Origin: Geobacter sp. AOG2
GTDB taxonomy: Bacteria > Desulfobacterota > Desulfuromonadia > Geobacterales > Pseudopelobacteraceae
Assembly: GCF_019972295.1 (NCBI RefSeq)
Contig: NZ_BLJA01000001.1
Coordinates: 3,069,574 to 3,133,573 of the forward strand
Reading direction: 5' to 3'
DNA length: 64,000 bases
The position numbers and the translations under genes were made by a program. Under the pieces are notes generated by a model. The model ran no database searches and was not told where the DNA came from. It saw only the letters and a list, made by a program, of their open reading frames with translations. Positions within the stretch are counted from its first letter, which is position 1. Each line of letters begins with the position of its first letter. Of this stretch, positions 48,651-59,453 are shown one piece after another.

Positions 48651-48770
48651 CGGCTTACGTGTCTGCTGGGCGGCGCGCCTTTTTTGCTCCGGTGTGCAGT
48701 CAGCTTGTAACAGTTTCGCCGCCGGCCGCCTACGAATGGGGCGGGCTGCCGGAAGGCCCAGGAGGGCGAC

Positions 48771-49652
48771 ATGAGGATATTCATCGCAGGAGGAACCGGT
48801 TTTGTCGGTGAGCATGTGACCCATGAACTGCTCCGGCGGGGGCATCAGGTGCGCCTGCTGGTGCATCGCCGGTCTGCGGCCGCCGAGGGGGTCGAGCAGA
48901 TCGAGGGTGATGTCACTCGCCCGGAAAGCTTCGAGCAGGGGGCTGACGGCTGTAGTGCAATGATCAACCTGGTGGGGATCATCCGCGAGTTTCCCGCGAA
49001 GGGTGTGACCTTCGAGCGGCTGCACGTGCAGGCCACGGCCAACATGCTTGCCGTTGCCAAGAAGGCCGGTGTCCGGCGCTATGTGCAGATGTCGGCCCTG
49101 GGGACGAGGCCGAATGCCGTTTCGGGTTACCACAAGACCAAGTTCCGAGCCGAGGAACTGGTGCGAAACAGCGGCCTCGAATGGACCATCCTGCGCCCTT
49201 CCCTGATCTTTGGGCCCAAGGATGCCTTCGTTGCCATGCTTGCCCGCCAGTTGCGGCTGGCGCCGGTGATGCCGGTCATCGGCAGCGGGGCATACCGCCT
49301 CCAGCCGATCCATGCTGCAGATGTGGCCCGTTGTTTCGCCCTGGCGCTGGAGATGCCCGTGACCATCGGCCAGTGCTATGAGCTGTGCGGCAATGACCGC
49401 CTGAGGTACGTGGACCTGCTGGACGCCGTTGCCGCTGTCATGGGCAGATCTGCGCCGTTCAAGCCCCGGCTGCCGTTGGGGGTGATGAAACTGGCCATCC
49501 CGGCCCTGCAAAACATCCCCCGGTTCCCCATCACCATGGACCAGTTGCAGATGCTGGTGGAGGAGAATATCTGTGACGGCCGCTGGAAACAGACCTTTGG
49601 CTTTGAACCGAAGGGTTTCAAGGAAGGGATTGGCGAATATCTGACCAGATAG
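48771..49652 (+). CDS. NAD-dependent epimerase-like protein (NDUFA9 type)
   Basis: 293 residues. It begins MRIFIAGGTGFVGEHVTHELL, followed by MINLVGIIREFP, RLHVQATANMLAVAKKAGV, and MSALGTRPNAVSGYHKTKFRAEELVR, the atypical SDR set of NDUFA9-like proteins; the YxxxK is retained (YHKTK). In mitochondria NDUFA9 is a complex I subunit; bacterial relatives may act on quinone or lipid metabolism. An AGGAGG-type site lies just upstream. Confidence 0.9.
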   Translation: MRIFIAGGTGFVGEHVTHELLRRGHQVRLLVHRRSAAAEGVEQIEGDVTRPESFEQGADGCSAMINLVGIIREFPAKGVTFERLHVQATANMLAVAKKAGVRRYVQMSALGTRPNAVSGYHKTKFRAEELVRNSGLEWTILRPSLIFGPKDAFVAMLARQLRLAPVMPVIGSGAYRLQPIHAADVARCFALALEMPVTIGQCYELCGNDRLRYVDLLDAVAAVMGRSAPFKPRLPLGVMKLAIPALQNIPRFPITMDQLQMLVEENICDGRWKQTFGFEPKGFKEGIGEYLTR

Positions 49653-49691
49653 ACCACAAATGTGAAATAAATCAGCAGGTTTGCCCTGAAC

Positions 49692-49720
49692 TTGACACGG
49701 CGATTGTTTTATTGTATAAA
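49692..49720 (+). promoter_or_regulatory. Promoter of the RlpA-like gene
   Basis: TTGACA (49692-49697) and TATAAA (49715-49720) are 17 bp apart, 20 bp before the start codon. Close to consensus. Confidence 0.85.
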
Positions 49721-49740
49721 ACATCGTACGGAGATTTGTT

Positions 49741-50205
49741 ATGACAGGACGCCCAACGACATATATTATTGCTGCCGGGATCGCGCTGCTGCTGATGGTT
49801 GCCGTTGTCACCCCTTCTATCGCCGCCGACGCGGATTCTGCGAAACTCGAGGAGGCCCTCGAAGGGCTCATCCTGAAAAGCAGCCCGTTGGAGCCCATGG
49901 AAGGTTTCGCCTCCTACTACGCCAAGCGTTTCGAAGGGCGCAGGACCACGTCGGGCTACCGCTATCATCCCGATAAGCTAACCGCTGCCCATGAAAGCCT
50001 GCCCTTGGGTACGGTTGTGCGGGTCGTCAACCCGGCCACCCACCAGGAGGTCCATGTTACGATCACCGACCGTTGCGCCAAAAAGGCCTTCCACTTTATC
50101 GACCTGTCCCGTGCGGCAGCCAAGAAAATCGGTTTGTGGGGTAAGGGCAAGATCAAGGTCGTGATCATCCCCCTGCTACAGGAAAAGCTGGAAAAACCCA
50201 CCTAG
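49741..50205 (+). CDS. RlpA-like exported protein (double-psi beta-barrel)
   Basis: 154 residues with a signal sequence (IIAAGIALLLMVAVVTPSIAA). The core is GFASYYAKRFEGRRTTSGYRY, LTAAHESLPLGTVVRVVN, and VTITDRCAKKAFHFIDLSRAAAKKIG, matching the RlpA lytic transglycosylase domain, in which the Asp of TDR is conserved. It has no lipobox and no SPOR domain, so it is shorter than E. coli RlpA. It probably acts on peptidoglycan lacking stem peptides. GGAG lies 7 nt before the ATG. Confidence 0.9.
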   Translation: MTGRPTTYIIAAGIALLLMVAVVTPSIAADADSAKLEEALEGLILKSSPLEPMEGFASYYAKRFEGRRTTSGYRYHPDKLTAAHESLPLGTVVRVVNPATHQEVHVTITDRCAKKAFHFIDLSRAAAKKIGLWGKGKIKVVIIPLLQEKLEKPT

Positions 50206-50230
50206 ATACAATGCCTCTCTTTTCACCCCT

Positions 50231-50270
50231 GCGGCACTTTTCTCCCAAGCAGTCCGCCCTGCCGTGCCGC
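50231..50270 (+). terminator. Weak stem-loop after the RlpA-like gene
   Basis: GCGGCAC pairs with GTGCCGC across a 26-nt loop, ending near CGTTTT. It could end the transcript before the SRP RNA promoter. Confidence 0.35.
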
Positions 50271-50280
50271 TGAAATCGTT

Positions 50281-50309
50281 TTGACAAAGCCGGGACGACA
50301 TGATACGCT
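50281..50309 (+). promoter_or_regulatory. Promoter of the SRP RNA
   Basis: TTGACA (50281-50286) and TACGCT (50304-50309) are separated by 17 bp. The expected start is near 50316, about 40 nt before the terminal stem. Confidence 0.65.
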
Positions 50310-50355
50310 AATATTCCTTTTGCAGCCGGAAAGCACCCTGCTCTGCCAGTTTTTC

Positions 50356-50489
50356 GTTTGCAGGCGGATATGATAGCCGGGCCCCACGCAACGGCACGCC
50401 GTGAACTCCGCCAGGTCCGGAAGGAAGCAACGGCAGCGGCTCCCGTCGTGTGCCGTGGGTAAGCCCGGCTATCATATCCGCCTGCAAAC
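50356..50489 (+). ncRNA. ffs: Small bacterial signal recognition particle RNA
   Basis: The conserved SRP domain IV is present: CCAGGTCCGGAAGGAAGCA at 50412-50430, with the GGAA tetraloop and asymmetric loop that bind Ffh. The arms on each side (CGGCAC with GTGCCG, CCCAC with GTGGG) continue the long hairpin. A perfect 26-bp inverted repeat (50356-50381 and 50464-50489) closes it, making about 134 nt. It targets inner-membrane proteins to FtsY. A promoter lies upstream and dnaX is downstream, a common arrangement. Confidence 0.95.
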
Positions 50490-50600
50490 AGGTTGTACGG
50501 GGCTTGAGTCCCCGGTCAGGGACGCGGTGTGAACTGCCCGCCGGCGCTAATCAGTACGGTTCATGACCTCCGAACGCAGCCCCTGTGAGGTAACGCCCCT

Positions 50601-52301
50601 TTGTCCTACGTTGTTCTCGCCCGTAAATATCGCCCCCAGACCTTCTCAGAACTGACCGGCCAGGAGCATGTCAGTCGTACGCTGCAAAACGCCATCGACA
50701 CTGGCCGGGTGGCCCATGCCTTCCTGTTCACCGGCGCCCGGGGCGTCGGCAAGACCAGTTCGGCGCGCATTCTGGCCAAGGCGCTCAATTGCGAGCAGGG
50801 GATGACCACCGAGCCGTGCAACGCCTGCCCGATCTGCAAGGAGATCACCGACGGCACCTCCACCGATGTCTTCGAGATCGATGGCGCGTCCAATACCGGC
50901 GTGGACGATGTGCGCGACCTGCGCGACAACATCAAGTACCTCCCCTCCCACAGCCGCTACAAGATCTTCATCATCGACGAAGTCCACATGCTCTCCACCA
51001 GCGCCTTCAACGCCCTGCTGAAGACCCTTGAGGAGCCGCCGGCCCATGTGAAGTTTATCTTTGCCACCACCGAACCCCACAAGGTCCCGGTCACCATCCT
51101 CTCCCGCTGCCAGCGTTTCGATTTCAAGCGCATCCTTCTGCCGAAGCTGATCGAGCGCCTGCGCTTCATCGCCGGGGAGGAGGGCATCTCCATCAGTGAC
51201 GCCGCCCTGGCCATGATTGCCCGCAAGGGGGACGGCAGCATGCGCGACTCCCTGTCGGTCTTCGACCAGGTGTTGGCCTTTTGCGGCAACAGCGTCAGCG
51301 ACGAGGATGTGGCCACCATGATCGGGGCCGTCGATCGACGCCTGCTGGCCGATATCTCCGGGGCGGTCTTCAGCGGCGACACCCAGGGGGTGCTGGCGGG
51401 CGTCAAGCGGGTGGACGGGGTCGGCTACAATATGCGCCAGTTTTGCCAGGAGTTGATCGAGCACTTCCGCAATCTCCTGGTGATTCGCTCGGTGAAAAAC
51501 CCCGGAGAGATACTTGACCTGGCCGAGGCGGAACTCGAAGAACTGCGCCGCCAGGGGGACGGTTTTTCACCTCAGGAGATCCAGCGCCGCCTGACCCTCC
51601 TTCTGAAGGCGGAAACCGAGATGGCCTACGCCACGTTCCCCCGTTTGATTCTGGAGATCGCGCTGCTCAAGGCGGCCACGCTGGTGCCGGTCATTCCGAT
51701 TCAGGAGTTGCTGGAGAAACTCAAGGGGCTTGAAAGCGGGGCGGTCCATACCCCCACACTTCCCTGGGATGCCTCACGGCCTGCCGCCCCGGCATCTGCC
51801 GCTGCCCCGGCGCAACGCCCGGAGCCGTCCCGCGGCGAACAGCCGCCGCGCCCGGCTGCTGAGCCTCCGCAACAGCCGTCGCCGTCTCCGCGCCCGCAAT
51901 CGCGTGGAGGTTACGCCGACTGGGAGCGTTTTGTGGATTTCTGTGTGGAAAAGCGCCCGGCCAACGGTTCGGTGCTGGAACACGGCAGCCCGCTCAAGCT
52001 GGAACAGGGGCAGATGGAGATCGGTTTCCCGGTCGGTTACTATCTGAATATGGCCCAGGATGCGGACTTCATCGCCGAGATCCGGACGCTGGCACAGGAG
52101 TTTACCGGGCATGAAACGACGATCAGGATCAAGGCCATCACGCCCGAAACCGGCGAGCCGCCCCAATCACTGGCGGAAAAAAAAAAGAGCGATAACGAAC
52201 GGCTGATGGAGGACCTGAAACGTGAGGTCGCCGAACATCCGGTGATCAATGAAGCGGCGCGGATATTCGGCGGTACCGTTACGGAGATCCGCAAAGCGTA
52301 A
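50601..52301 (+). CDS. dnaX: DNA polymerase III subunit gamma/tau
   Basis: 566 residues from a TTG start: an in-frame TGA lies five codons upstream, GTGAGG is 10 nt before, and the protein begins SYVVLARKYRPQTF as usual. Walker A GARGVGKTSSAR (about 44-55), zinc Cys cluster (64-79), DEVHML and sensor SRCQRFDFKR are intact. A Pro/Ala-rich linker precedes the C-terminal polymerase-binding part. A run of ten A (52177-52186) lies near the 3' end; slippage would cut about 37 residues off. It is the clamp-loader core. Confidence 0.95.
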   Translation: MSYVVLARKYRPQTFSELTGQEHVSRTLQNAIDTGRVAHAFLFTGARGVGKTSSARILAKALNCEQGMTTEPCNACPICKEITDGTSTDVFEIDGASNTGVDDVRDLRDNIKYLPSHSRYKIFIIDEVHMLSTSAFNALLKTLEEPPAHVKFIFATTEPHKVPVTILSRCQRFDFKRILLPKLIERLRFIAGEEGISISDAALAMIARKGDGSMRDSLSVFDQVLAFCGNSVSDEDVATMIGAVDRRLLADISGAVFSGDTQGVLAGVKRVDGVGYNMRQFCQELIEHFRNLLVIRSVKNPGEILDLAEAELEELRRQGDGFSPQEIQRRLTLLLKAETEMAYATFPRLILEIALLKAATLVPVIPIQELLEKLKGLESGAVHTPTLPWDASRPAAPASAAAPAQRPEPSRGEQPPRPAAEPPQQPSPSPRPQSRGGYADWERFVDFCVEKRPANGSVLEHGSPLKLEQGQMEIGFPVGYYLNMAQDADFIAEIRTLAQEFTGHETTIRIKAITPETGEPPQSLAEKKKSDNERLMEDLKREVAEHPVINEAARIFGGTVTEIRKA

Positions 52302-52348
52302 CGACCCTGCGACATATAACCAGGTTTTAGCAGTCTGTTGAATAACTC

Positions 52349-52470
52349 AGGTTGTTCAAAAATAGTCAGATCGTCGCACCCGCAGGGAGCCCCTTGTGCG
52401 GCGTAGCAGGGCTACGCCGCACAAGGGGGCTTTCGAGGACGGCGGCGAGATGGCTGTTTTTCAACAACCT
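52349..52470 (+). repeat. Foldback element family 1, copy C
   Basis: 122 bp, same orientation as copy A. The inner part is a nearly perfect 20-bp palindrome (AGCCCCTTGTGCGGCGTAGC with its complement, loop AGG), longer than in other copies. A TCTGTTGAATAACTC flank precedes it. It lies between dnaX and ybaB. Confidence 0.92.
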
Positions 52471-52501
52471 CTAGACGTATTTCATACTCAGGGAGGGACA
52501 G

Positions 52502-52816
52502 ATGTCAAAAGGTTTGGCAAGCATCATGAAACAGGCCCAGATGATTCAGCAGAAAATGGCGAAGCTCCAGGAAGAGGCGAGCCAGCGGACGGCCGAAGCG
52601 TCCTCGGGCGGCGGAGCGGTAAGCGTACAGGTCAACGGCAAGAACGAAATTATTTCACTTTCGATAAAAAAAGAAGCCGTTGATCCGAGTGATGTGGAAA
52701 TGCTGCAAGACCTTATCATTACTGCGGTCAACGAGGCGATGAAGAAGGTTCACGGTGAGATCTCCGAAGAAATGTCCAAGATCACCGGCGGTATGAGTAT
52801 CCCGGGTCTCTTCTAG
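52502..52816 (+). CDS. Nucleoid-associated protein YbaB/EbfC
   Basis: 104 residues, normal for the family. It begins SKGLASIMKQAQMIQQKMAKL, has the glycine patch SGGGAVSVQVNG and ends with GGMSIPGLF. It binds DNA and is usually next to dnaX and recR, as here. GGGAGGG precedes the ATG. A foldback element and a palindrome-containing spacer flank it. Confidence 0.96.
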   Translation: MSKGLASIMKQAQMIQQKMAKLQEEASQRTAEASSGGGAVSVQVNGKNEIISLSIKKEAVDPSDVEMLQDLIITAVNEAMKKVHGEISEEMSKITGGMSIPGLF

Positions 52817-52867
52817 TCTTTCTGCGGCATTGTCCATGGTAACGGCGATTATGCCGGTTGTCATGAG

Positions 52868-53027
52868 TTTTAGTTTGACTAAAAGTTTTAGTTCGGCTAA
52901 TAGTGGTGGTGTATACGGGCAAACTCCGTTGCCATGCCACTGCGGGTATAAAGGTCTTTATTATGTGCTCCTCCAGGGTGTTCGGTTGTCTGCCGGCCCG
53001 TTCCGTGACGGGGGAGCATATTTTTTA
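52868..53027 (+). ncRNA. Candidate small RNA or recR leader between ybaB and recR
   Basis: TTTTAGT-TTG-ACTAAAA (52868-52884) overlaps TTGACT, which is 17 bp from TAATAG (52898-52903). A terminator-like structure ends the segment: ATGTGCTCC / GGAGCATAT with inner CCCGT / ACGGG and a run of T up to 53026. A transcript of about 115 nt is therefore possible, ending before recR. The -10 match is poor, so this is only a candidate. The recR start is 46 nt downstream. Confidence 0.35.
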
Positions 53028-53072
53028 TCCATGCTATAATTTTAAAAAAATGTTTTATTTGTGTTGGGAAAT

Positions 53073-53666
53073 ATGCTAACAAAATCCTCCTCGTTGATGC
53101 GTCTGGTCGGAGAGTTGAAGAAACTGCCGGGTATAGGCGAACGCACTGCCCTGCGGCTGGCGTTCCATCTCCTCAAGTCTCCCCACAACCTGACGGCGCT
53201 GGCGGAGTCCCTTCAGGAGGTCCGCGACCGGGTGCACGCCTGTTCCACCTGCTTTGCCGTCACCGAGGACGACCCCTGTGCCATCTGCTCCGGCAACCGC
53301 GATGCCGGAACGATCTGCGTGGTGGAGAACTCCCAGGACCTGATGGCGCTGGAACGGAGCAACGCCTACCAGGGCGTGTACCATGTCCTTGAGGGGGCGA
53401 TCTCGCCGCTGGGGGGCATCGGCCCCTCGAACCTGCGGATCGCCGAACTGTTGGAGCGGGTCGCCCGGGGTGGGGTGAACGAAGTGGTCATCGCCACCAA
53501 TTTCACGGTGGAAGGCGAGGCAACGGCTCTCTACCTGACCAAGGCGCTCAAGCCGCACGGTGTGAAGGTCACCCGACTGGCCCACGGCATCCCGCTGGGA
53601 AGCGATATTGAATTCGTCGATGCGGCTACGGTGCAGTGGGCGCTCCAGGGGCGAAACGAGCTGTAG
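53073..53666 (+). CDS. recR: Recombination protein RecR
   Basis: 197 residues. HhH region LKKLPGIGERTALRLAFHLL, zinc site CSTCFAVTEDDPCAIC and Toprim motifs VVENSQDLMALE and NEVVIATNFTVEGEATALYL are present. It works with RecO and RecF in gap repair. The start is ATG 53073; an in-frame GTG four codons earlier is possible. TATAAT at 53035-53040 may be part of its own promoter. A foldback element begins 2 nt after the stop. Confidence 0.95.
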   Translation: MLTKSSSLMRLVGELKKLPGIGERTALRLAFHLLKSPHNLTALAESLQEVRDRVHACSTCFAVTEDDPCAICSGNRDAGTICVVENSQDLMALERSNAYQGVYHVLEGAISPLGGIGPSNLRIAELLERVARGGVNEVVIATNFTVEGEATALYLTKALKPHGVKVTRLAHGIPLGSDIEFVDAATVQWALQGRNEL

Positions 53667-53667
53667 T

Positions 53668-53788
53668 AGGTTGTTGAAAAACAGCCATATCGCCGCCGTC
53701 CTCGAAAGCCCCTTCGTGCGGCGTAGCGCTGCTACGCCTCCTCGGGGCTTCCTGCGGGTGCGACGATCTGACTGTTTTTGAACAACCT
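53668..53788 (-). repeat. Foldback element family 1, copy D
   Basis: 121 bp, orientation as copy B. It begins AGGTTGTTGAAAAACAG 2 nt past the recR stop and ends CTGTTTTTGAACAACCT. The arms are AAAGCCCC / GGGGCTTC with core GGCGTAGC-GCT-GCTACGCC. Its right end contains TTGAAC, 16 bp before TATAGA, a possible promoter for nifJ. Confidence 0.92.
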
Positions 53789-53857
53789 GTGGTAAAATAT
53801 ATAGATAACACCTCGAATTGAACAAATAGCCAGGATAATCACAAACAGGAGGAACGC

Positions 53858-57430
<3,573 letters not shown>

Positions 57431-57457
57431 CCGTCGGAACCAGGTCGTTTCATAACG

Positions 57458-57487
57458 AAGGCCCCGTGGCATACACGGGGCCTTTTT
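57458..57487 (+). terminator. Rho-independent terminator of nifJ
   Basis: AAGGCCCCGTG pairs with CACGGGGCCTT around a 5-nt loop, followed by a T-run. Confidence 0.9.
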
Positions 57488-57561
57488 CCTTTTTCCGGCG
57501 TCGGCGACCTGCTATAGTGCTGCCACGAGGGCATTGATGATCAGTTATTCGGCGAGGGATC

Positions 57562-58440
57562 ATGAAGAAGATATTCATAGCCGGTTGCGGCTACATAGGC
57601 AGGCGTGTCGCCCGTTTGGCGAGCGATGCGGGATATGGGACGACCTGCCTGGTCAGGTCGGCGGAGCAGGGCACCGCTTTGGAGAAGGACGGCTTCGGGA
57701 CAGTCGTGGGTTCCCTGGACGACGCGGCGGGGATGCCGTCGCTGGAAGGGGCGGCCGGAGGGGCGGTGCTGTACTGCGTACCGCCACCGGGCGGTGGGCT
57801 GTTCGACACCCGGGCCAGGAACTTCTGCGCCGCCTTGGCTCTATCTGCGCCGCCTGCGAAGATCGTCTACCTGAGCGCCACCTCGGTCTATAGCGAGACC
57901 CGCGGCGGTACGGTAACGGAAGATTCCCCCACCGCACCGGCATCGTCCATGGGCAAGCGGCGTCTCGATGCCGAAGCAGCCTTCCGGGAGTTCGGAGCGG
58001 CCCACGGCGCGGGGGTGGTGATCCTGCGCATCAGCGGTATTTACGGCCCCGGCCGCCTGCCCCTGATGCAGATCAGCCAGGGACAGCCGCTTCTCAAGGA
58101 AGAGGAGTCCGGGCCAAGTAACCGCATCCACGCCGACGATCTGGCGCAGATTTGCCTTGCGGCGGTTGAAAAGGGAAAGGACGGTGACATCTTCAACGTC
58201 AGCGACGGCCATCCCGCCAGTATGACCAGTTACTTCAACGCCGCCGCCGATGTCCTGGGCATGCCCCGCCAGCCCCAGGTGCCCCTGGAGGAGGCGCGCC
58301 AGACCATGTCCCCCCTGATGTTCTCCTACGTGAGCGAGTCGCGGGTGGTGGACAATTCCCGCATGCTGGAGAGGTTGGGCGTCAGGTTGCGTTACCCCTC
58401 CATGGTCCAGGGGCTGTCTGCCTCGGTCGAGGTGGCATGA
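57562..58440 (+). CDS. NAD(P)-dependent SDR/epimerase-like protein (YeeZ type)
   Basis: 292 residues. KKIFIAGCGYIGRRVARLA is a Rossmann motif with the GCGYIG variant seen in the YeeZ-like atypical SDR group. YLSATSVYSET, a Tyr-rich segment, and RISGIYGPGRLPL follow. The substrate is unknown. The start is preceded by GAGGGAT. The stop overlaps the next gene by 4 nt (ATGA), so it is translationally coupled to a DNA-repair-like glycosylase. Confidence 0.88.
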   Translation: MKKIFIAGCGYIGRRVARLASDAGYGTTCLVRSAEQGTALEKDGFGTVVGSLDDAAGMPSLEGAAGGAVLYCVPPPGGGLFDTRARNFCAALALSAPPAKIVYLSATSVYSETRGGTVTEDSPTAPASSMGKRRLDAEAAFREFGAAHGAGVVILRISGIYGPGRLPLMQISQGQPLLKEEESGPSNRIHADDLAQICLAAVEKGKDGDIFNVSDGHPASMTSYFNAAADVLGMPRQPQVPLEEARQTMSPLMFSYVSESRVVDNSRMLERLGVRLRYPSMVQGLSASVEVA

Positions 58441-59135
58441 GCGGCCCGGCCACGGTACACCTCAGCGTCACCGGAGAACGGCTCCGGGCCGTCTTTGCCC
58501 GCCTGCTGGAGCACTACGGCCCACGTTTCTGGTGGCCGGCCGAAACCCCCTTCGAGGTCTGCATCGGGGCGATCCTGACCCAGAACACCGCCTGGACCAA
58601 TGTGGAAAAGGCCATCGGAGCCCTGAAGGCAGCCAACGTGCTGACCATCGAGGGGATTGAGGACATTCAGGCTGGTCGTCTGGCGGAGTTGATCCGTCCA
58701 TCCGGCTACTACAACGTCAAGAGCGTCAGGATCAAAGGGTTTGTGGGGTGGCTCCGGGAGCGTCACAACGGCTCGCTGGACGCCATGTTCAACGGGGAGT
58801 GGCGCGAGTTGCGCACGGAGTTGCTGAAGGTGCCCGGCATCGGCCCGGAAACCTGCGATGCGATCATGCTGTACGCCGGGAACAAGCCGACCTTTGTGGT
58901 CGATGCCTACACCCGGCGCCTGTTCCACCGCCTGGGCCTGCTACCGGCCGATGCGGGCTACGACGAGACCCGCCGACTGTTCATGGAGCACCTGCCCGGC
59001 GATGCCCAGCTGTTCAACGAATACCACGCCCTGATCGTGGAACAGTGCAAGATTTTCTGCCGTACCCGGCCGTTGTGCGACGGCTGCCCCCTGGCGCTGC
59101 AATGCCCCGTCTTCCATTCCGGCTGCAATCCGTAA
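58437..59135 (+). CDS. Endonuclease III-like HhH-GPD glycosylase (COG2231/MagIII type)
   Basis: 232 residues. The helix-hairpin-helix is LLKVPGIGPETCDAIMLYAG and the catalytic Asp is in FVVDAYTRR. Where EndoIII has the catalytic Lys (GRKTAN) this protein has GPETCD, as in Helicobacter MagIII, which removes alkylated adenine without lyase action. ILTQNTAWTNVEKA is also typical. The C-terminal cysteines (CRTRPLCDGCPLALQC) suggest a 4Fe-4S cluster, with spacing C-x5-C-x2-C-x5-C rather than the EndoIII C-x6. Confidence 0.88.
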   Translation: MSGPATVHLSVTGERLRAVFARLLEHYGPRFWWPAETPFEVCIGAILTQNTAWTNVEKAIGALKAANVLTIEGIEDIQAGRLAELIRPSGYYNVKSVRIKGFVGWLRERHNGSLDAMFNGEWRELRTELLKVPGIGPETCDAIMLYAGNKPTFVVDAYTRRLFHRLGLLPADAGYDETRRLFMEHLPGDAQLFNEYHALIVEQCKIFCRTRPLCDGCPLALQCPVFHSGCNP

Positions 59136-59202
59136 CCCCGACCAATTAACTAGGCTTTTCAGCTCTTTGTGTATGAAACCAAAATGTTAGGCCCGTTCCT
59201 GC

Positions 59203-59231
59203 TTGCCAGGGTATAAGCTGTCTGGTAGAAT
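59203..59231 (+). promoter_or_regulatory. Intergenic promoter for a possible small RNA
   Basis: TTGCCA (59203-59208) and TAGAAT (59226-59231) are exactly 17 bp apart. No gene on this strand follows, only two hairpins and a terminator. Confidence 0.65.
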
Positions 59232-59237
59232 AAAGAT

Positions 59238-59316
59238 ACAGAAAACATTGCGAGGGTTCCCTAAGAACCCTCATTTGCCCTGGCGACTTTCCCTCCTAGT
59301 TGCCGGGGTGTTTTTT
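59238..59316 (+). ncRNA. Candidate intergenic small RNA
   Basis: About 79 nt from the start expected for the promoter at 59203-59231. It contains hairpin GAGGGTT-CCCTAAG-AACCCTC (59252-59272) and a terminator stem CCCTGGCGAC / GTTGCCGGGG (59278-59308, two G-U pairs) followed by TGTTTTTT. No ORF longer than a few codons starts inside, and the next gene is on the other strand. The family is unknown. The rest of 59318-59453 shows nothing clear. Confidence 0.5.
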
Positions 59317-59453
59317 GCCGGCCGCTTAGAATTCCACCCACGCAGCAGAGAGCCACGGCTGAAAAACGGGACAAAGCAGCGCGCCCCTCCGTTCGGATTG
59401 ATTGTCGTTTATCCACTTCATCACGGCTTGAACGGTTTTTAGGTGAACTGTAG

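Noticed and set aside
52177-52300. E. coli-type tau/gamma programmed frameshift in dnaX
   Set aside because: The A-run is about 37 codons from the end, so it cannot make a gamma-sized product.
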